A stretch of 43,905 nt of DNA from Pseudonocardia sp. (GCA_026785945.1 JAJAZD010000259.1:1-43905); one strand, 5' to 3'. Shown: positions 16,222 through 25,851, numbered from the stretch's first letter. Made by a program: numbers and translations. The notes: generated by a model not told the origin, from the letters alone.

Positions 16222-17969
16222 CGGCCGGTCGGGCGCTGCGGCTCGGCCGCTGCGGACAACCGGAGCGGCTCGGTGACGGGCATCTCGTCGTGGTCCATGC
16301 GGGCCGACGGAGCGCCGATCACGACGGGGTGCCCGGCCACGTCGCGGGGATCGCCCGTGGCGTGGCGGCCGCGGCTCCGGCCGGCGGGCGCCGACGAGGA
16401 CGTGGGTGGACCGACGGCCGGCATCAGCGCCGTCGGGGCATCGAACGGTCCGGGCGCGAGATGTTCCGGGGCCCGCCGCCGTCCCCGGCGCGGTGTGACC
16501 GGGGCGGTGGACTCTCCAGCGGGATCGCGCAGCCGCCGACGTCCGGGCTCCGGTCGAACCCGATCGTCGAGCCCCGGGGTGGGGCGGGCCGGACCGTTCG
16601 CGGCGTCGGCGCCCGTCCCCGGCCCGTCGGCATGGCGCCGCCGCCCTCCAGCGGGCGGGACGACGCGGGGGGCTTCGGGCCGGAGGTCGGGGCCGGCCGG
16701 CGGGCCGGTGGTGCCGGCGGTCGGCTCCCTGTCCGGCACCGGCAGTGGGCCGCCGTACGTCGGGAGGACCTCGGTGGGCGCGCCGGCACGCCCGCCTGTC
16801 GACGTCGGGCTGAGCCGCCAGGAGTGTTCCGGCTCAGGTCTGGCGGGGTCGGGGATCGGATCCGCCAGGCGCCTGCGGCCGCCACGCGTCGGCGTCGGCG
16901 GCGGCGGCAACGGTGCGAGCAGAACCTGCTCGGAGGATGGGTCGGGGATCGGATCCGTCGCCTCCGGCGGGAGTCCGACGGTGTCGCCCGCAGGGGACGT
17001 GTCCCTGGCCGCCGACAGCGCCGGCCACGGAGCGGTGAGACCCCCGTCCTCGCCGACCTCCAGGTCGACGTCCAGGTCCAGGTCCAGGTCGACGTCCAGG
17101 TTCAGGTCCATATCGGCGGCTGGCCCGTCGCCGACGATGCGGCGCACCAGGTCGGCCCAGAGCGGGGGGCTGTCCGGCTCCACGATGTCGGGGGTCGGCC
17201 CGTCGTGCTCGGCCGCGGCCGGCGTCTCCACCGGGCCTTCGGGCGTCTGGAGCGGCCCCTCGGGTGTGGCCGTGCGCATCGTCGCGCCACCGGAGTCGGC
17301 CACGCCGGACGCCTCCGCCACGCGCGTCGGGCCCGCCGCCGGGACCGCGGGCTCGGGGCTCTTCTCCGGAGCGAGATGCTCGGGTGTGACCAGCGGCAGG
17401 ACGGTACGCACGGGGTACGGGGACCGACCCCGCACCACGACCGTGCCGCGCAGCATGCGGCGCAGCTGGTCGTCGAGCGCATCGGCGTCGCCCGTCGGCC
17501 CGGTGGCCACGCCGTAGAGCATCCAGCGCTCACCGTCGACCCCGACGAACACCGATGTCGAGATGTCGGTGATGGCGTGGAGCTCGCGACCCCACTCCCC
17601 CGGGAAGGAGCGCACGCGCGCGCCTCCCCCACGCAGCGACGAGCTGATCTCCTTGGCGAGTTCCGGCCACAGCCGGGACGACTTGGGCGCGGCCAGCGCA
17701 CTGACCGACAGCCGGCCCTCGGGTACCGAGATGTGCACGGCCTGCATGCGGCCGGCGGCGGTGGGCTCCATCGTCACCGAGCCGGACATCGGGATCGGCA
17801 CCCGTACCGCACCGAAGTCGACCGTGCCCGCGGCCTCCGTGGCCTCCGGGTCGAGATCGTCGGCGTCGTGCGGCCCGCTCCGAGCACCGGGGCGAACCGG
17901 GGGGAGCGGAGGATGCCGCAGCCGCGCGTCGGCGGCGGGACCGGGCTCCAGCTGCTGTCGCAACGCCAT
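16203..17969 (-). CDS. DUF3710 protein with a long repetitive C-terminal extension
   Basis: The N-terminal 220 residues are a DUF3710 domain: VDFGAVRVPIP, QAVHISVPEGRLSVSALAAPKSSRLWPELAKEI, VRSFPGEWGRELHA, VDGERWMLYGVATGP, LDDQLRRMLRGTVVVRG and VLPLVTPEHL. Function is unknown; it neighbours dut throughout the actinobacteria. Members usually end near residue 250, but this one continues to 588. The tail holds an acidic Asp/Leu run (17057-17112), two copies of an RDPIPDP segment made by a 19-base direct repeat (16846-16864 and 16939-16957), and at least five GRRR[LH]A-like basic motifs down to the C-terminus. The tail is predicted disordered. ATG 17969 begins one base after the dut stop, so it is translationally coupled; an upstream start at 18023 would overlap dut. 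Confidence 0.85.
   Translation of the reverse strand: MALRQQLEPGPAADARLRHPPLPPVRPGARSGPHDADDLDPEATEAAGTVDFGAVRVPIPMSGSVTMEPTAAGRMQAVHISVPEGRLSVSALAAPKSSRLWPELAKEISSSLRGGGARVRSFPGEWGRELHAITDISTSVFVGVDGERWMLYGVATGPTGDADALDDQLRRMLRGTVVVRGRSPYPVRTVLPLVTPEHLAPEKSPEPAVPAAGPTRVAEASGVADSGGATMRTATPEGPLQTPEGPVETPAAAEHDGPTPDIVEPDSPPLWADLVRRIVGDGPAADMDLNLDVDLDLDLDVDLEVGEDGGLTAPWPALSAARDTSPAGDTVGLPPEATDPIPDPSSEQVLLAPLPPPPTPTRGGRRRLADPIPDPARPEPEHSWRLSPTSTGGRAGAPTEVLPTYGGPLPVPDREPTAGTTGPPAGPDLRPEAPRVVPPAGGRRRHADGPGTGADAANGPARPTPGLDDRVRPEPGRRRLRDPAGESTAPVTPRRGRRRAPEHLAPGPFDAPTALMPAVGPPTSSSAPAGRSRGRHATGDPRDVAGHPVVIGAPSARMDHDEMPVTEPLRLSAAAEPQRPTGRHRLPG
17057..17112 (-). repeat. GTCCAG/GTCGAC hexamer-type repeat coding an Asp-Leu run in DUF3710
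   Basis: About nine hexameric units of the form [GC]TCCAG or GTCGAC lie head to tail on the + strand. On the coding strand they give an alternating (D-[LV])n acidic stretch in the disordered tail of the DUF3710 protein. The hexamer length keeps frame whatever the copy number. Confidence 0.7.
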
Positions 17970-17970
17970 C

Positions 17971-18483
17971 TCAGGGAACCAGCCGTTCGTGGCCGCCGGT
18001 CGAACCGTGCCCTCCCGGGCCACGATCGGATGCGGGCAACTCCTCGACCTCGACGAAACGGACGTGCTCGACGCGCTGGACCACGAGCTGCGCCATCCGG
18101 TCCCCGCGCCGCAGCCTCAGTTCGTCGCGCGGGTCGTGGTTGATCAGGCAGACGAGGATCTCGCCACGGTAACCCGCGTCGACCGTGCCGGGGGCGTTGA
18201 CGACCGACAGCCCGGCCCGCGCGGCGAGTCCCGATCGCGGGTGCACGAACCCGGCGTAGCCCGACGGGAGGGCGACGGCGATCCCGGTGCCGACGAGGGC
18301 GCGCTCCCCCGGTGCCAGGAGGACGTCGGAGGTGCAGTGCAGGTCGACGCCCGCGTCGCCCGGTCGGGCGTAACCGGGTACGGGGATGCCGTGGTCGAGG
18401 CGCGTGATCAGGACGCCGACCGGCTCGACCCGTCCCTCCTGGAGGGCGGGCTCACACAGGGGGTCATCGAGTGGGCCGGACAC
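17971..18483 (-). CDS. dut: dUTP diphosphatase
   Basis: A 170-residue trimeric dUTPase that hydrolyses dUTP to dUMP and pyrophosphate, keeping uracil out of DNA. All five motifs are present in order: PGDAGVDL (1), [12 protein letters not shown] (2), [11 protein letters not shown] (3), [10 protein letters not shown] (4), and [13 protein letters not shown] (5), the flexible C-terminal arm. The body starts at [19 protein letters not shown]; about 20 extra N-terminal residues result from the GTG at 18483. No in-frame start lies closer to the domain, although a CAGGAGGGA sequence does occur inside that extension. It is followed by DUF3710 with one base between and is divergent from DUF3093, 26 bases away. 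Confidence 0.95.
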   Translation of the reverse strand: MSGPLDDPLCEPALQEGRVEPVGVLITRLDHGIPVPGYARPGDAGVDLHCTSDVLLAPGERALVGTGIAVALPSGYAGFVHPRSGLAARAGLSVVNAPGTVDAGYRGEILVCLINHDPRDELRLRRGDRMAQLVVQRVEHVRFVEVEELPASDRGPGGHGSTGGHERLVP

Positions 18484-18509
18484 GACGGCTGAGGCTACCC
18501 TCGGGCACT

Positions 18510-18998
18510 GTGACAGAGCATCCGTCGCCCGTGTCGCGAGCGACGTCCGGCGGTTCCGGGTTCGACGAGCGGTTGTCCGTGCCGTGGTGGTGGTACCCGC
18601 CCGTGATCGGCGTCGCCGTCCTGCTCGGCGCCGAGGTGCACATGGGCTATCCCGGCATCCGATCCTGGATCGGCTACGCCGTGTGCATCCCGCTGTTCGT
18701 CGCCGCGCTCGTCCTGCTGGGCCGCGTGCGTGTCCGGGTCGCGGACGGGGAACTGGCGGTGGGATCGAAGTCGGTCCCTCTGCAGCTGCTCGGTCGCGTC
18801 GACGTCGTGGGCAAGGCCGGCAAGCAGCAGGCGCTCGGCCCCGACCTAGACCCGTCCGCCCATCTGATGCACCGCGGCTGGATCGGCCCGGTCGTGCGCG
18901 TCGAGCTCACCGACCCCGACGACCCCACGCCGTACTGGATCTTCAGCGTGCGCCACCCGGACCGGCTGCTCGCCGCGTTGGGCCACCCGCCCGCCTGA
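18510..18998 (+). CDS. DUF3093 membrane protein
   Basis: A 162-residue protein with two N-terminal membrane segments (about 28-45, [16 protein letters not shown], and 52-70, [18 protein letters not shown]). A soluble part follows with [59 protein letters not shown]. These stretches identify DUF3093, whose function is unknown. GTG 18510 was chosen because family members begin shortly before the SxPWWWYPP segment; an earlier start at 18471 would overlap the dut gene. Divergently transcribed from dut, as in the mycobacterial Rv2697c/Rv2698 arrangement. Confidence 0.9.
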   Translation: MTEHPSPVSRATSGGSGFDERLSVPWWWYPPVIGVAVLLGAEVHMGYPGIRSWIGYAVCIPLFVAALVLLGRVRVRVADGELAVGSKSVPLQLLGRVDVVGKAGKQQALGPDLDPSAHLMHRGWIGPVVRVELTDPDDPTPYWIFSVRHPDRLLAALGHPPA

Positions 18999-19005
18999 AC
19001 ACACG

Positions 19006-19037
19006 CACCCCGACCCGGAGGATCCCGGATCGGGGTG
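19006..19037. terminator. Bidirectional terminator hairpin between DUF3093 and DUF4193
   Basis: Arms 19006-19018 and 19025-19037 pair over 12 of 13 positions around a 6-base loop. The hairpin lies just after the DUF3093 stop and before the stop of the convergent DUF4193 gene, the expected place for a shared terminator. Confidence 0.65.
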
Positions 19038-19092
19038 GCAGAGGGCAGGGTGATCCGGCCCGGTCGGCCGGTCCCGGTCAGGCGGTCCGCGG

Positions 19093-19395
19093 TCAGGCGG
19101 CGCAGTCGCGGCAGATGTTCTGCGCCCCGTTGGTCTCCGCGAGCCGGCTGCGGTGGTGCACCAGGAAGCAGCTGGCGCAGGTGAACTCGTCGGCCTGCTT
19201 GGGGATCACCTTGACGGTGAGCTCCTCCCCCGACAGGTCCGCGCCGGGCAGCTCGAAGCTCTCGGCGGTATCGGTCTCGTCGACGTCGACCACGGACGAC
19301 TGGGCCTCGTTACGGCGGGCCTTGAGCTCGTCGAGCGAGTCCTCGGCCATGTCGTCGGTCTCGTTGCGCCGTGGTGCGTCGTAGTCGGTAGCCAT
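19093..19395 (-). CDS. DUF4193 acidic zinc-ribbon-like protein
   Basis: A 100-residue protein. The N-terminus MATDYDAPRRNETDDMAEDSL and LKARRNEAQSSVVDVDE are typical of DUF4193. The C-terminal 40 residues have two cysteine pairs, CASC and CRDC, separated by a basic HHRSRLAETNG segment, forming a probable zinc ribbon. Members are highly conserved in actinobacteria and sit near sigA, but no function is established. ATG 19395 follows an AGGGTGG site. A longer frame to 19488 exists, but conservation begins at this ATG. Position equals Rv2699c. Confidence 0.95.
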   Translation of the reverse strand: MATDYDAPRRNETDDMAEDSLDELKARRNEAQSSVVDVDETDTAESFELPGADLSGEELTVKVIPKQADEFTCASCFLVHHRSRLAETNGAQNICRDCAA

Positions 19396-19650
19396 CGTTT
19401 CCACCCTCGTGAATGCACCGTTGAAATGCATTTGTGTCGTCGTCGTGCCGCTGGACAACGTCACAGCGCCATGGTTTGTGCCCGGCATCCGAGTGATGCG
19501 GATCTCGGGGCCCGCCCCTCTGTCGACCCGGCCCCCGGCGGGGCCGGGCCGTATGTCCGGACGGCCCCCAGCGGCGCAGAGGGTAGCTCAGGTCGGGCGG
19601 ACCTGCCCGGCACCCCGGCGATGCCGCGTACGGCCGTTATCGTTCGCCTC

Positions 19651-20766
19651 GTGAGCGCCGCACCCGAACCCTGTCCCGACCACCCGGGGGCCGGCGATCC
19701 GCCCGCCGGGCGGCCCGGAGCGGAGCCGGCCGCCGTCGGGGCCTGGCTGGCCGCCCGGCTCGACGACGAGCGGTGGCGGCAGTGCACGCTCTCCCCGATC
19801 GGCGCCGGCCGTTCCAACCTGACCTATCGCGTCGACTCGGCGGCCGGTGCCGTCGTGCTGCGCCGACCGCCCGTGGGCGAGGTGGCAGCGACAGCCCACG
19901 ACATGGCGCGCGAGCATCGGGTCGTCGCCGCGCTCGCGGCCACCGACGTCCCGGTGCCCCACGTGCTCGCGACCTCCGACGGCGGGCCGCCGGTGGGGGC
20001 GCCGTGTTTCGTGATGGAGCTGGTGGACGGGGTCGTCCCGCTCGGCGACCTTCCCGCCGGCTGGGCGACGGCCCCGCAGGACCGGACGCGGATGGGCCAG
20101 GCCCTCGTGGACGTGCTGGCCAGGCTGCACGCCGTCGACCCCGCGGCCGTCGGGTTGGCCGACTTCGGCAGGCCGGAGGGGTTCATGGCACGCCAGGTCC
20201 GGCGGTGGGGAACGCAGTGGGAGCAGGCCCGGGCGGGCGCGGGGGTCACCGGCGACACGGCCGCCGAGCTCACCCGCCTGGCCGACGCGCTGGCCGCCGG
20301 CCTGCCGACCACCCAGCGACACACGATCGTGCACGGCGACTACCGCATCGACAACTGCCTGTTCGACCGCGCCGACCCCGGTCGGATCAGGGCGGTACTG
20401 GACTGGGAGCTGTCCACCCTCGGTGACCCGATGGCCGATCTGGGCCTGCTGCTCGTCTACTGGTACCAGCCCCACGAGCAGCCGGTCTGGCGCGCGGCCC
20501 AGCACCTGCCGATCCCGACCCGACTTCCGGGGTTCGCGACCCGGGCGGAGATCGCCGCGTCCTACGCCCGCCGGTCGGGACTCGACCTGGAACCGCTGCC
20601 CTGGTACGTGGCGTTCGGCGCCTTCAAGCTGGCGGTGGTGCTGGTCGGGATCCTCGCGCGGGTGCGGGCCGGGATGGTGCCGGCCTTGATGGCCGTCGGG
20701 CTCGAGGACAGCGCCGACCCGCTCGTCGCACTCGGGCACCATGTGCTCGCCGAGGGATTGGAGTGA
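19651..20766 (+). CDS. APH-fold phosphotransferase family protein (ACAD10-type)
   Basis: A 371-residue kinase-fold protein of the aminoglycoside/choline phosphotransferase superfamily, close to the ACAD10/11 N-terminal kinase group. The nucleotide-binding loop region reads IGAGRSNLTYRV (about 45-56). PRL-type VLRRPPVGEV follows, then HDMAREHRVVAAL. The catalytic loop is HGDYRIDNCLFD (about 224-235), and metal binding is LDWELSTLGDPMADLG. These show an intact active site, so it should phosphorylate a small hydroxylated molecule, perhaps a 4-hydroxyacyl-CoA. Real drug resistance is unlikely. The start is GTG 19651; ATG 19621 is possible. The stop overlaps the GTG of cei (GTGA), so the two are co-translated. 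No such gene occupies this place in the mycobacterial order. Confidence 0.88.
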   Translation: MSAAPEPCPDHPGAGDPPAGRPGAEPAAVGAWLAARLDDERWRQCTLSPIGAGRSNLTYRVDSAAGAVVLRRPPVGEVAATAHDMAREHRVVAALAATDVPVPHVLATSDGGPPVGAPCFVMELVDGVVPLGDLPAGWATAPQDRTRMGQALVDVLARLHAVDPAAVGLADFGRPEGFMARQVRRWGTQWEQARAGAGVTGDTAAELTRLADALAAGLPTTQRHTIVHGDYRIDNCLFDRADPGRIRAVLDWELSTLGDPMADLGLLLVYWYQPHEQPVWRAAQHLPIPTRLPGFATRAEIAASYARRSGLDLEPLPWYVAFGAFKLAVVLVGILARVRAGMVPALMAVGLEDSADPLVALGHHVLAEGLE

Positions 20767-21413
20767 CGACGGTGCGCAACCGTTCCTACCAGCGGCGGCG
20801 CCGGGGACCGATCGTCGCCGTGATCACCGTGCTCGCCGTGATCACGGGCGTCACCTGGATCTCGGTGCTGGCCGGCGCCTCCGGTGCCGGCGGTTCGGTC
20901 ACCTGCCCGCCCACGGCGGCAGGCCCACCTCCCGGGGAGTCGCTGTCGGGCGACGCGCTGAACGCGGTCGCGCCCGCCCCGCCGCGCGACATCAAGCTGC
21001 GGGTGCTCAACGCGGGCGGGCAGCGCGGGCAGGCCAACCTCGTCGCGGCACAGTTCATCGACCTCGGTTTCGGTGAGGCCGCGCAACCCGACAACGACCC
21101 GTTCTTCCCCGACGGCGACATGAAGTGCGTCGGCCAGATCCGCTTCGGCCCGGCCGGGGAGGGCGCGGCGAGCACGGTGGCCCTGCTCGTGCCGTGCGCG
21201 GAGCTGGTGCGCGACACGCGGGGCGACGACACCGTCGACGTGTCCGTGGGGTCGGCCTTCGGGGATCTCAGCCCCCCGCGTGACGTCAAGGACGTGCTGG
21301 AGCAGCTCGGTGCCCCGCCGGCGGGTTCGACCGATCCCGACACCGACGGTGGTGCCCCGCCAGCCCCGGTCGATCCCGCCGAGCTGGACGCCGCCCGTCA
21401 GGGGAGCTGCTGA
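20763..21413 (+). CDS. cei: Envelope integrity protein Cei (LytR_C domain)
   Basis: A 216-residue membrane-anchored protein with a basic N-terminus (RNRSYQRRRRG), one membrane helix (about 15-36, IVAVITVLAVITGVTWISVLAG) and an exported LytR_C/VirR-like domain. Landmarks are KLRVLNAGGQRGQANLVAAQFIDLGF, FFPDGDMKCVGQIRFGP and CAELVRDTRGDDTVDVSVG. Two cysteines in the domain (KCVGQ, PCAEL) may form a disulfide. The mycobacterial homologue Rv2700 (Cei) is needed for envelope integrity. Here it is translationally coupled to an upstream kinase-like gene, whereas it normally follows DUF4193. The proline- and aspartate-rich tail is likely unstructured. Confidence 0.9.
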   Translation: MTTVRNRSYQRRRRGPIVAVITVLAVITGVTWISVLAGASGAGGSVTCPPTAAGPPPGESLSGDALNAVAPAPPRDIKLRVLNAGGQRGQANLVAAQFIDLGFGEAAQPDNDPFFPDGDMKCVGQIRFGPAGEGAASTVALLVPCAELVRDTRGDDTVDVSVGSAFGDLSPPRDVKDVLEQLGAPPAGSTDPDTDGGAPPAPVDPAELDAARQGSC

Positions 21414-21427
21414 CGCCTGCACCGGGC

Positions 21428-22282
21428 TCAGACGTCGGCCGCGCCGTGCTCGCGGGCGAGCGCGGCGAGCTCGTCGGCGATGCCGGGCGCCGCGGCGAAC
21501 ACGGCGTCGGCGCCGAGCCCGTCGTCGGGCGGAGCGCTGCCGGTCGGACCGGGGACACGCACGACCGCACCCGCCTCGGCAGCGATGAGGGCGGCCGCGG
21601 CCCAGTCCCACCAGCTGCAGCCGTGCTCCAGGTAGGCGTCGGTCCAGCCGGCCGCCACCGCGCACAGGTCCAGGGCCGCCGATCCGGCCCGCCGGACGTC
21701 ACGGACCCGGGGCAGGAGCCCGGCCACCATCCGCGCCTGCCGGACGCGTCGTTGCGAGCTGTAGGCGAAACCGGTGCCCAGCAGCGACAGCGCCACCTGC
21801 GACGCACCCGACGCGCGCAGCCGCCGCCCGTCGCACGTCGCACCGTGCCCGGCGGCCGCGCTCCACAGCCGACCCGACGCCGGTTCCATCACGGCACCGG
21901 CGACGGAGACGCCGTCGACCACCGCCGCGAGCGACACCGCGTACCAGGGCATGCCGTAGAGGAAGTTGACGGTGCCGTCGATCGGATCGACCACCCAGCT
22001 CGTCCCCGACCCGCCCGCCGCACCGCCGTGCTCCTCGCCGATCACCGCGTCGCCGGGGCGGAGCTGCGCGAGCCGCTCACGGACGAGGGTCTCCACGGCG
22101 TGGTCGGACGCGGTGACGACGTCGGTGGGGGTGCTCTTGGTCGTCACGCCGGTCATCCCGCCGCCTGCCCCGTCGCCGTCCCACGGGCGGGGCAGGCGGC
22201 GCAGGTGCGCAGCCGCGTCGGTGACCACGCGCTCGGCGATCCGGCGCAGTTCCGGCGGGTCGGCGGTCGATGCGTCGCTCAC
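21428..22282 (-). CDS. suhB: Inositol monophosphatase family protein SuhB
   Basis: A 284-residue Mg-dependent phosphatase that would hydrolyse inositol-1-phosphate to inositol, feeding mycothiol and phosphatidylinositol synthesis. Metal-binding motifs are present: VIGEEHGG, DPIDGTVNFLYGMPWYAVSLA, and WDWAAAALIAAEAGA. The region TKSTPTDVVTASDHAVE gives the first mobile loop. GTG 22282 fits the family; the frame stays open further upstream to 22501 but without similarity. Convergent with cei and divergent from sigA. Same place as Rv2701c. Confidence 0.93.
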   Translation of the reverse strand: MSDASTADPPELRRIAERVVTDAAAHLRRLPRPWDGDGAGGGMTGVTTKSTPTDVVTASDHAVETLVRERLAQLRPGDAVIGEEHGGAAGGSGTSWVVDPIDGTVNFLYGMPWYAVSLAAVVDGVSVAGAVMEPASGRLWSAAAGHGATCDGRRLRASGASQVALSLLGTGFAYSSQRRVRQARMVAGLLPRVRDVRRAGSAALDLCAVAAGWTDAYLEHGCSWWDWAAAALIAAEAGAVVRVPGPTGSAPPDDGLGADAVFAAAPGIADELAALAREHGAADV

Positions 22283-22656
22283 GCCACCATCCGACCACAG
22301 CGCCGGATCACGGCCTCGAGGCCCGGGCGTAAGCGCGGGGCCGGGCCGGGCCGCCGGCGAAGAACCGACCCCGGCCGGCACGTCGCACCCGCGACGCAGC
22401 ACGCCGGCCGGTCCGTGTCGACCCCGTCCCGCACGTGGCGCGACGACCATCCGGCGACCGCCCGACGCGCGAAGGCCACGAGCTGCGAGCGTCCGCAGCA
22501 CCCGCAGTTACAATGGACCCGTAACCCGCATCGGAGGCCTTCGACGGCAGCTGTCGGACACCGATCCCGCGGGTTGCTCGAACCGATCTCGACCATCAGC
22601 CGGACCCGTGTTCTCGTTCCGGCTCACGGCAGAGCGCACCGTAGCGAGAGGGCCTA
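22283..22656 (+). promoter_or_regulatory. sigA upstream region with a TACAAT -10-like element
   Basis: This 374-base gap separates suhB and sigA. It holds no convincing gene; ppgK, found here in M. tuberculosis, is absent. A TTACAATGG element (TACAAT at 22509-22514) is a good match to the SigA -10 consensus in an otherwise GC-rich stretch and would give a sigA leader of about 135 bases. No convincing -35 hexamer was found at 16-19 bases. The promoter call is tentative. Confidence 0.35.
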
Positions 22657-24090
<1,434 letters not shown>

Positions 24091-24103
24091 GACCGAGCCC
24101 GAG

Positions 24104-24145
24104 AGGCCCTCCGAGCTGCGGCAACGCAGTCCGGGGGGCTTCTTC
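24104..24145 (+). terminator. Rho-independent-type terminator of sigA
   Basis: A long stem (24104-24120 with 24125-24141, with a small internal bulge) closes on a GCAA tetraloop and is followed by TCTTC. It begins 14 bases after the sigA stop codon. Confidence 0.8.
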
Positions 24146-24181
24146 GGCGTTACGGGTGTAGGCACCAGGAGCCACGCACAC

Positions 24182-24425
24182 CGCGACCCTGGGTCCATCG
24201 AGGGCGCCCACGTCAACCACGTGCCGGTGATCACCGGTGGTCGGAACCGTGCGGAGCTCCGGCGGTTCTACAGCACCTACTTCATTCCGACGCTTCCGGC
24301 GGACATGGGAATCGTCGAGCTCGCCGCAGTGGGTGTCGTGCAGTTCGAGGGCGACGGAGGCCGCGCGCAAGGTGCTCGATCCGAGCCTGCCGTCCAACGA
24401 GCTCATCAAGCAGGCCAACACCTGA
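24182..24425 (+). pseudogene. NTF2/SnoaL-like protein, remnant with internal deletions
   Basis: Two fragments in different frames match one NTF2-like (SnoaL-type ester cyclase-like) family. The first frame reads EGAHVNHVPVITGGRNRAELRRFYSTYFIPTLPADM, then AAVGVVQFEGD, at about 24200-24355. The second reads EAARKVLDPSLPSNELIKQ, the family's usual C-terminus, and stops at 24423-24425. Between the two, about 50 residues that normally include the HEHIYWDQASVL strand are missing. A shorter loss precedes AAVGVVQ, and no start region is visible. Nothing else is seen between the sigA terminator and the next gene. I consider it dead. Confidence 0.65.
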
Positions 24426-24576
24426 GTGCGAGCGGGGACGTCCGGGATGCCCACCCGAGCGCCGTGTCCGGCCGGCACGGGCCGTTCTCACCGCGCGGAG
24501 CGGCGCAGGGCTGGGCATCCTGGAGGTTCGGCGTCGGATCCCGGCCCCGACGAAATGGTGGCTGAGCGGAGTGCTG

Positions 24577-25836
24577 ATGCGAACCTGGACGGTCCGGCGT
24601 TTCTCTGAACGTGACCTGGATGTCGCGGTCGGGCTCTGGCGGTCCGCCGGTGAGCACGCACCGTTCCCGCTCGCCGACGTCGTGGCGGCGATCAGGGACG
24701 ACCAACCGGCATGGTGCGCGGTCGAGGGCGAGCAGATGCTCGGCAACGTCGTCACCCGGATCGACGGGCGCCATGCCTGGGTGCTGCGGCTCGCCACCGC
24801 CGACCACTCCGCGGACGGGTCGGGCGGGGCCATGCTCGACCGCCTGCTGACCGACCTCGCCGAGCGCGGCGTCCGGCGGGTGACCGGGATGCTGCCGGAC
24901 GGGGACGCGATAGCGGCGGCGCTCGACGGCTGGGGCTTCCGCAGCGACCAGGTCCTGCACTTCGAACGCCACCTCGACCGCGCCCCGGACGGGCGGGAGA
25001 TCCTGCGCCGGCTCGGGGGCCGCATCGTCGAGGACGGCCTCTGGGACAGCCTGGCCGGCATGGAGCGCGAGAAGACCCTCATCGAGCGCCGCGTGATCCT
25101 GCCGCTCGCGCAGCCCGACGAGGCGGCGCGACACGGGGTCCGGCCGCCGCACGCGGTCGTGCTGTTCGGCCCGCCCGGAACCGGTAAGACCACCTTCGCC
25201 AAGGGGGTGGCGTCGCGGCTGCGGTGGCCCTTCGTCGAGCTGTTCCCCAGCCGGCTGTCCGCCGAGGGCCTCGAAGGCCAGGCGGCGGCACTGCGGGAGT
25301 TCTTCGAGCAGGTGGCCGCCGTCGAACGCTGCGTGGTCTTCATCGACGAGGTCGAGGAGATAGCCGCCGCCCGCGACGGCCGGCCGTACTCGCACGGCGT
25401 CACCAATGAGCTGCTCAAGCTGATCCCGAGTTTCCGCGAGGGCACCGAGCGCCTGCTGGTGTGCGCCACGAACTCGATCCGCAGTCTGGACCACGCGTTC
25501 GTCCGCCCCGGACGGTTCGACTACCTGTTGCCGGTCGGCCCGCCGGACGAGGTCGCCCGCGCGGCGATCTGGCGGGGGTACATCGACCGCATCACCGACC
25601 GGCCCGTCGATGTCGACGCGCTCGTGCGGACCAGCGCCCTGTTCACCCCGGCCGACATCGACTTCGCCGCACGCAAGGCAGCCCAGCACGCCTTCGAACG
25701 CGGCGTTCTCGAGCACGAGGAGGGACGCGCGGTCGGTGCGGACTTCCTGACGGCCATCGCCGACACCCGCCCGAGCCTGACCAAGAGCGCCGTCCGCGAC
25801 TTCCAGGAGGACATCGACGACTACGCCCGGGCGTGA
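24577..25836 (+). CDS. GNAT-like domain fused to a classical AAA ATPase
   Basis: A 419-residue two-domain protein. Residues 1-133 look like a GNAT acetyltransferase fold: TVRRFSERDLDVAVGLW, a strand AWCAVEGEQMLGNVVTRI, WVLRLATADHSADGSGGAMLDRLLTDLAERGVRRV (acetyl-CoA loop and helix, a degenerate R/Q-x-x-G-x-G/A) and LDGWGFRSDQVLHFER. Residues 145-400 are a classical-clade AAA module. LWDSLAGMEREKTLIERRVILPL is the usual pre-Walker region, then come GPPGTGKTT (198-206), VVFIDEVEEIA (Walker B), CATNSIRSLDHAFVRPGRFD (sensor 1 and arginine-finger region) and a lid helix bundle. ATG 24577 was chosen; GTG 24571 is possible. No partner gene is obviously co-transcribed. The ATPase could remodel or deliver an acetylation substrate, but this is speculation. 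Confidence 0.8.
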   Translation: MRTWTVRRFSERDLDVAVGLWRSAGEHAPFPLADVVAAIRDDQPAWCAVEGEQMLGNVVTRIDGRHAWVLRLATADHSADGSGGAMLDRLLTDLAERGVRRVTGMLPDGDAIAAALDGWGFRSDQVLHFERHLDRAPDGREILRRLGGRIVEDGLWDSLAGMEREKTLIERRVILPLAQPDEAARHGVRPPHAVVLFGPPGTGKTTFAKGVASRLRWPFVELFPSRLSAEGLEGQAAALREFFEQVAAVERCVVFIDEVEEIAAARDGRPYSHGVTNELLKLIPSFREGTERLLVCATNSIRSLDHAFVRPGRFDYLLPVGPPDEVARAAIWRGYIDRITDRPVDVDALVRTSALFTPADIDFAARKAAQHAFERGVLEHEEGRAVGADFLTAIADTRPSLTKSAVRDFQEDIDDYARA

Positions 25837-25851
25837 GACCGCGCGGCCGGG

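Noticed and set aside
19651-20766. Aminoglycoside resistance gene
   Set aside because: The active-site pattern fits ACAD10-type phosphotransferases rather than known drug-modifying enzymes, and it is coupled to cei.
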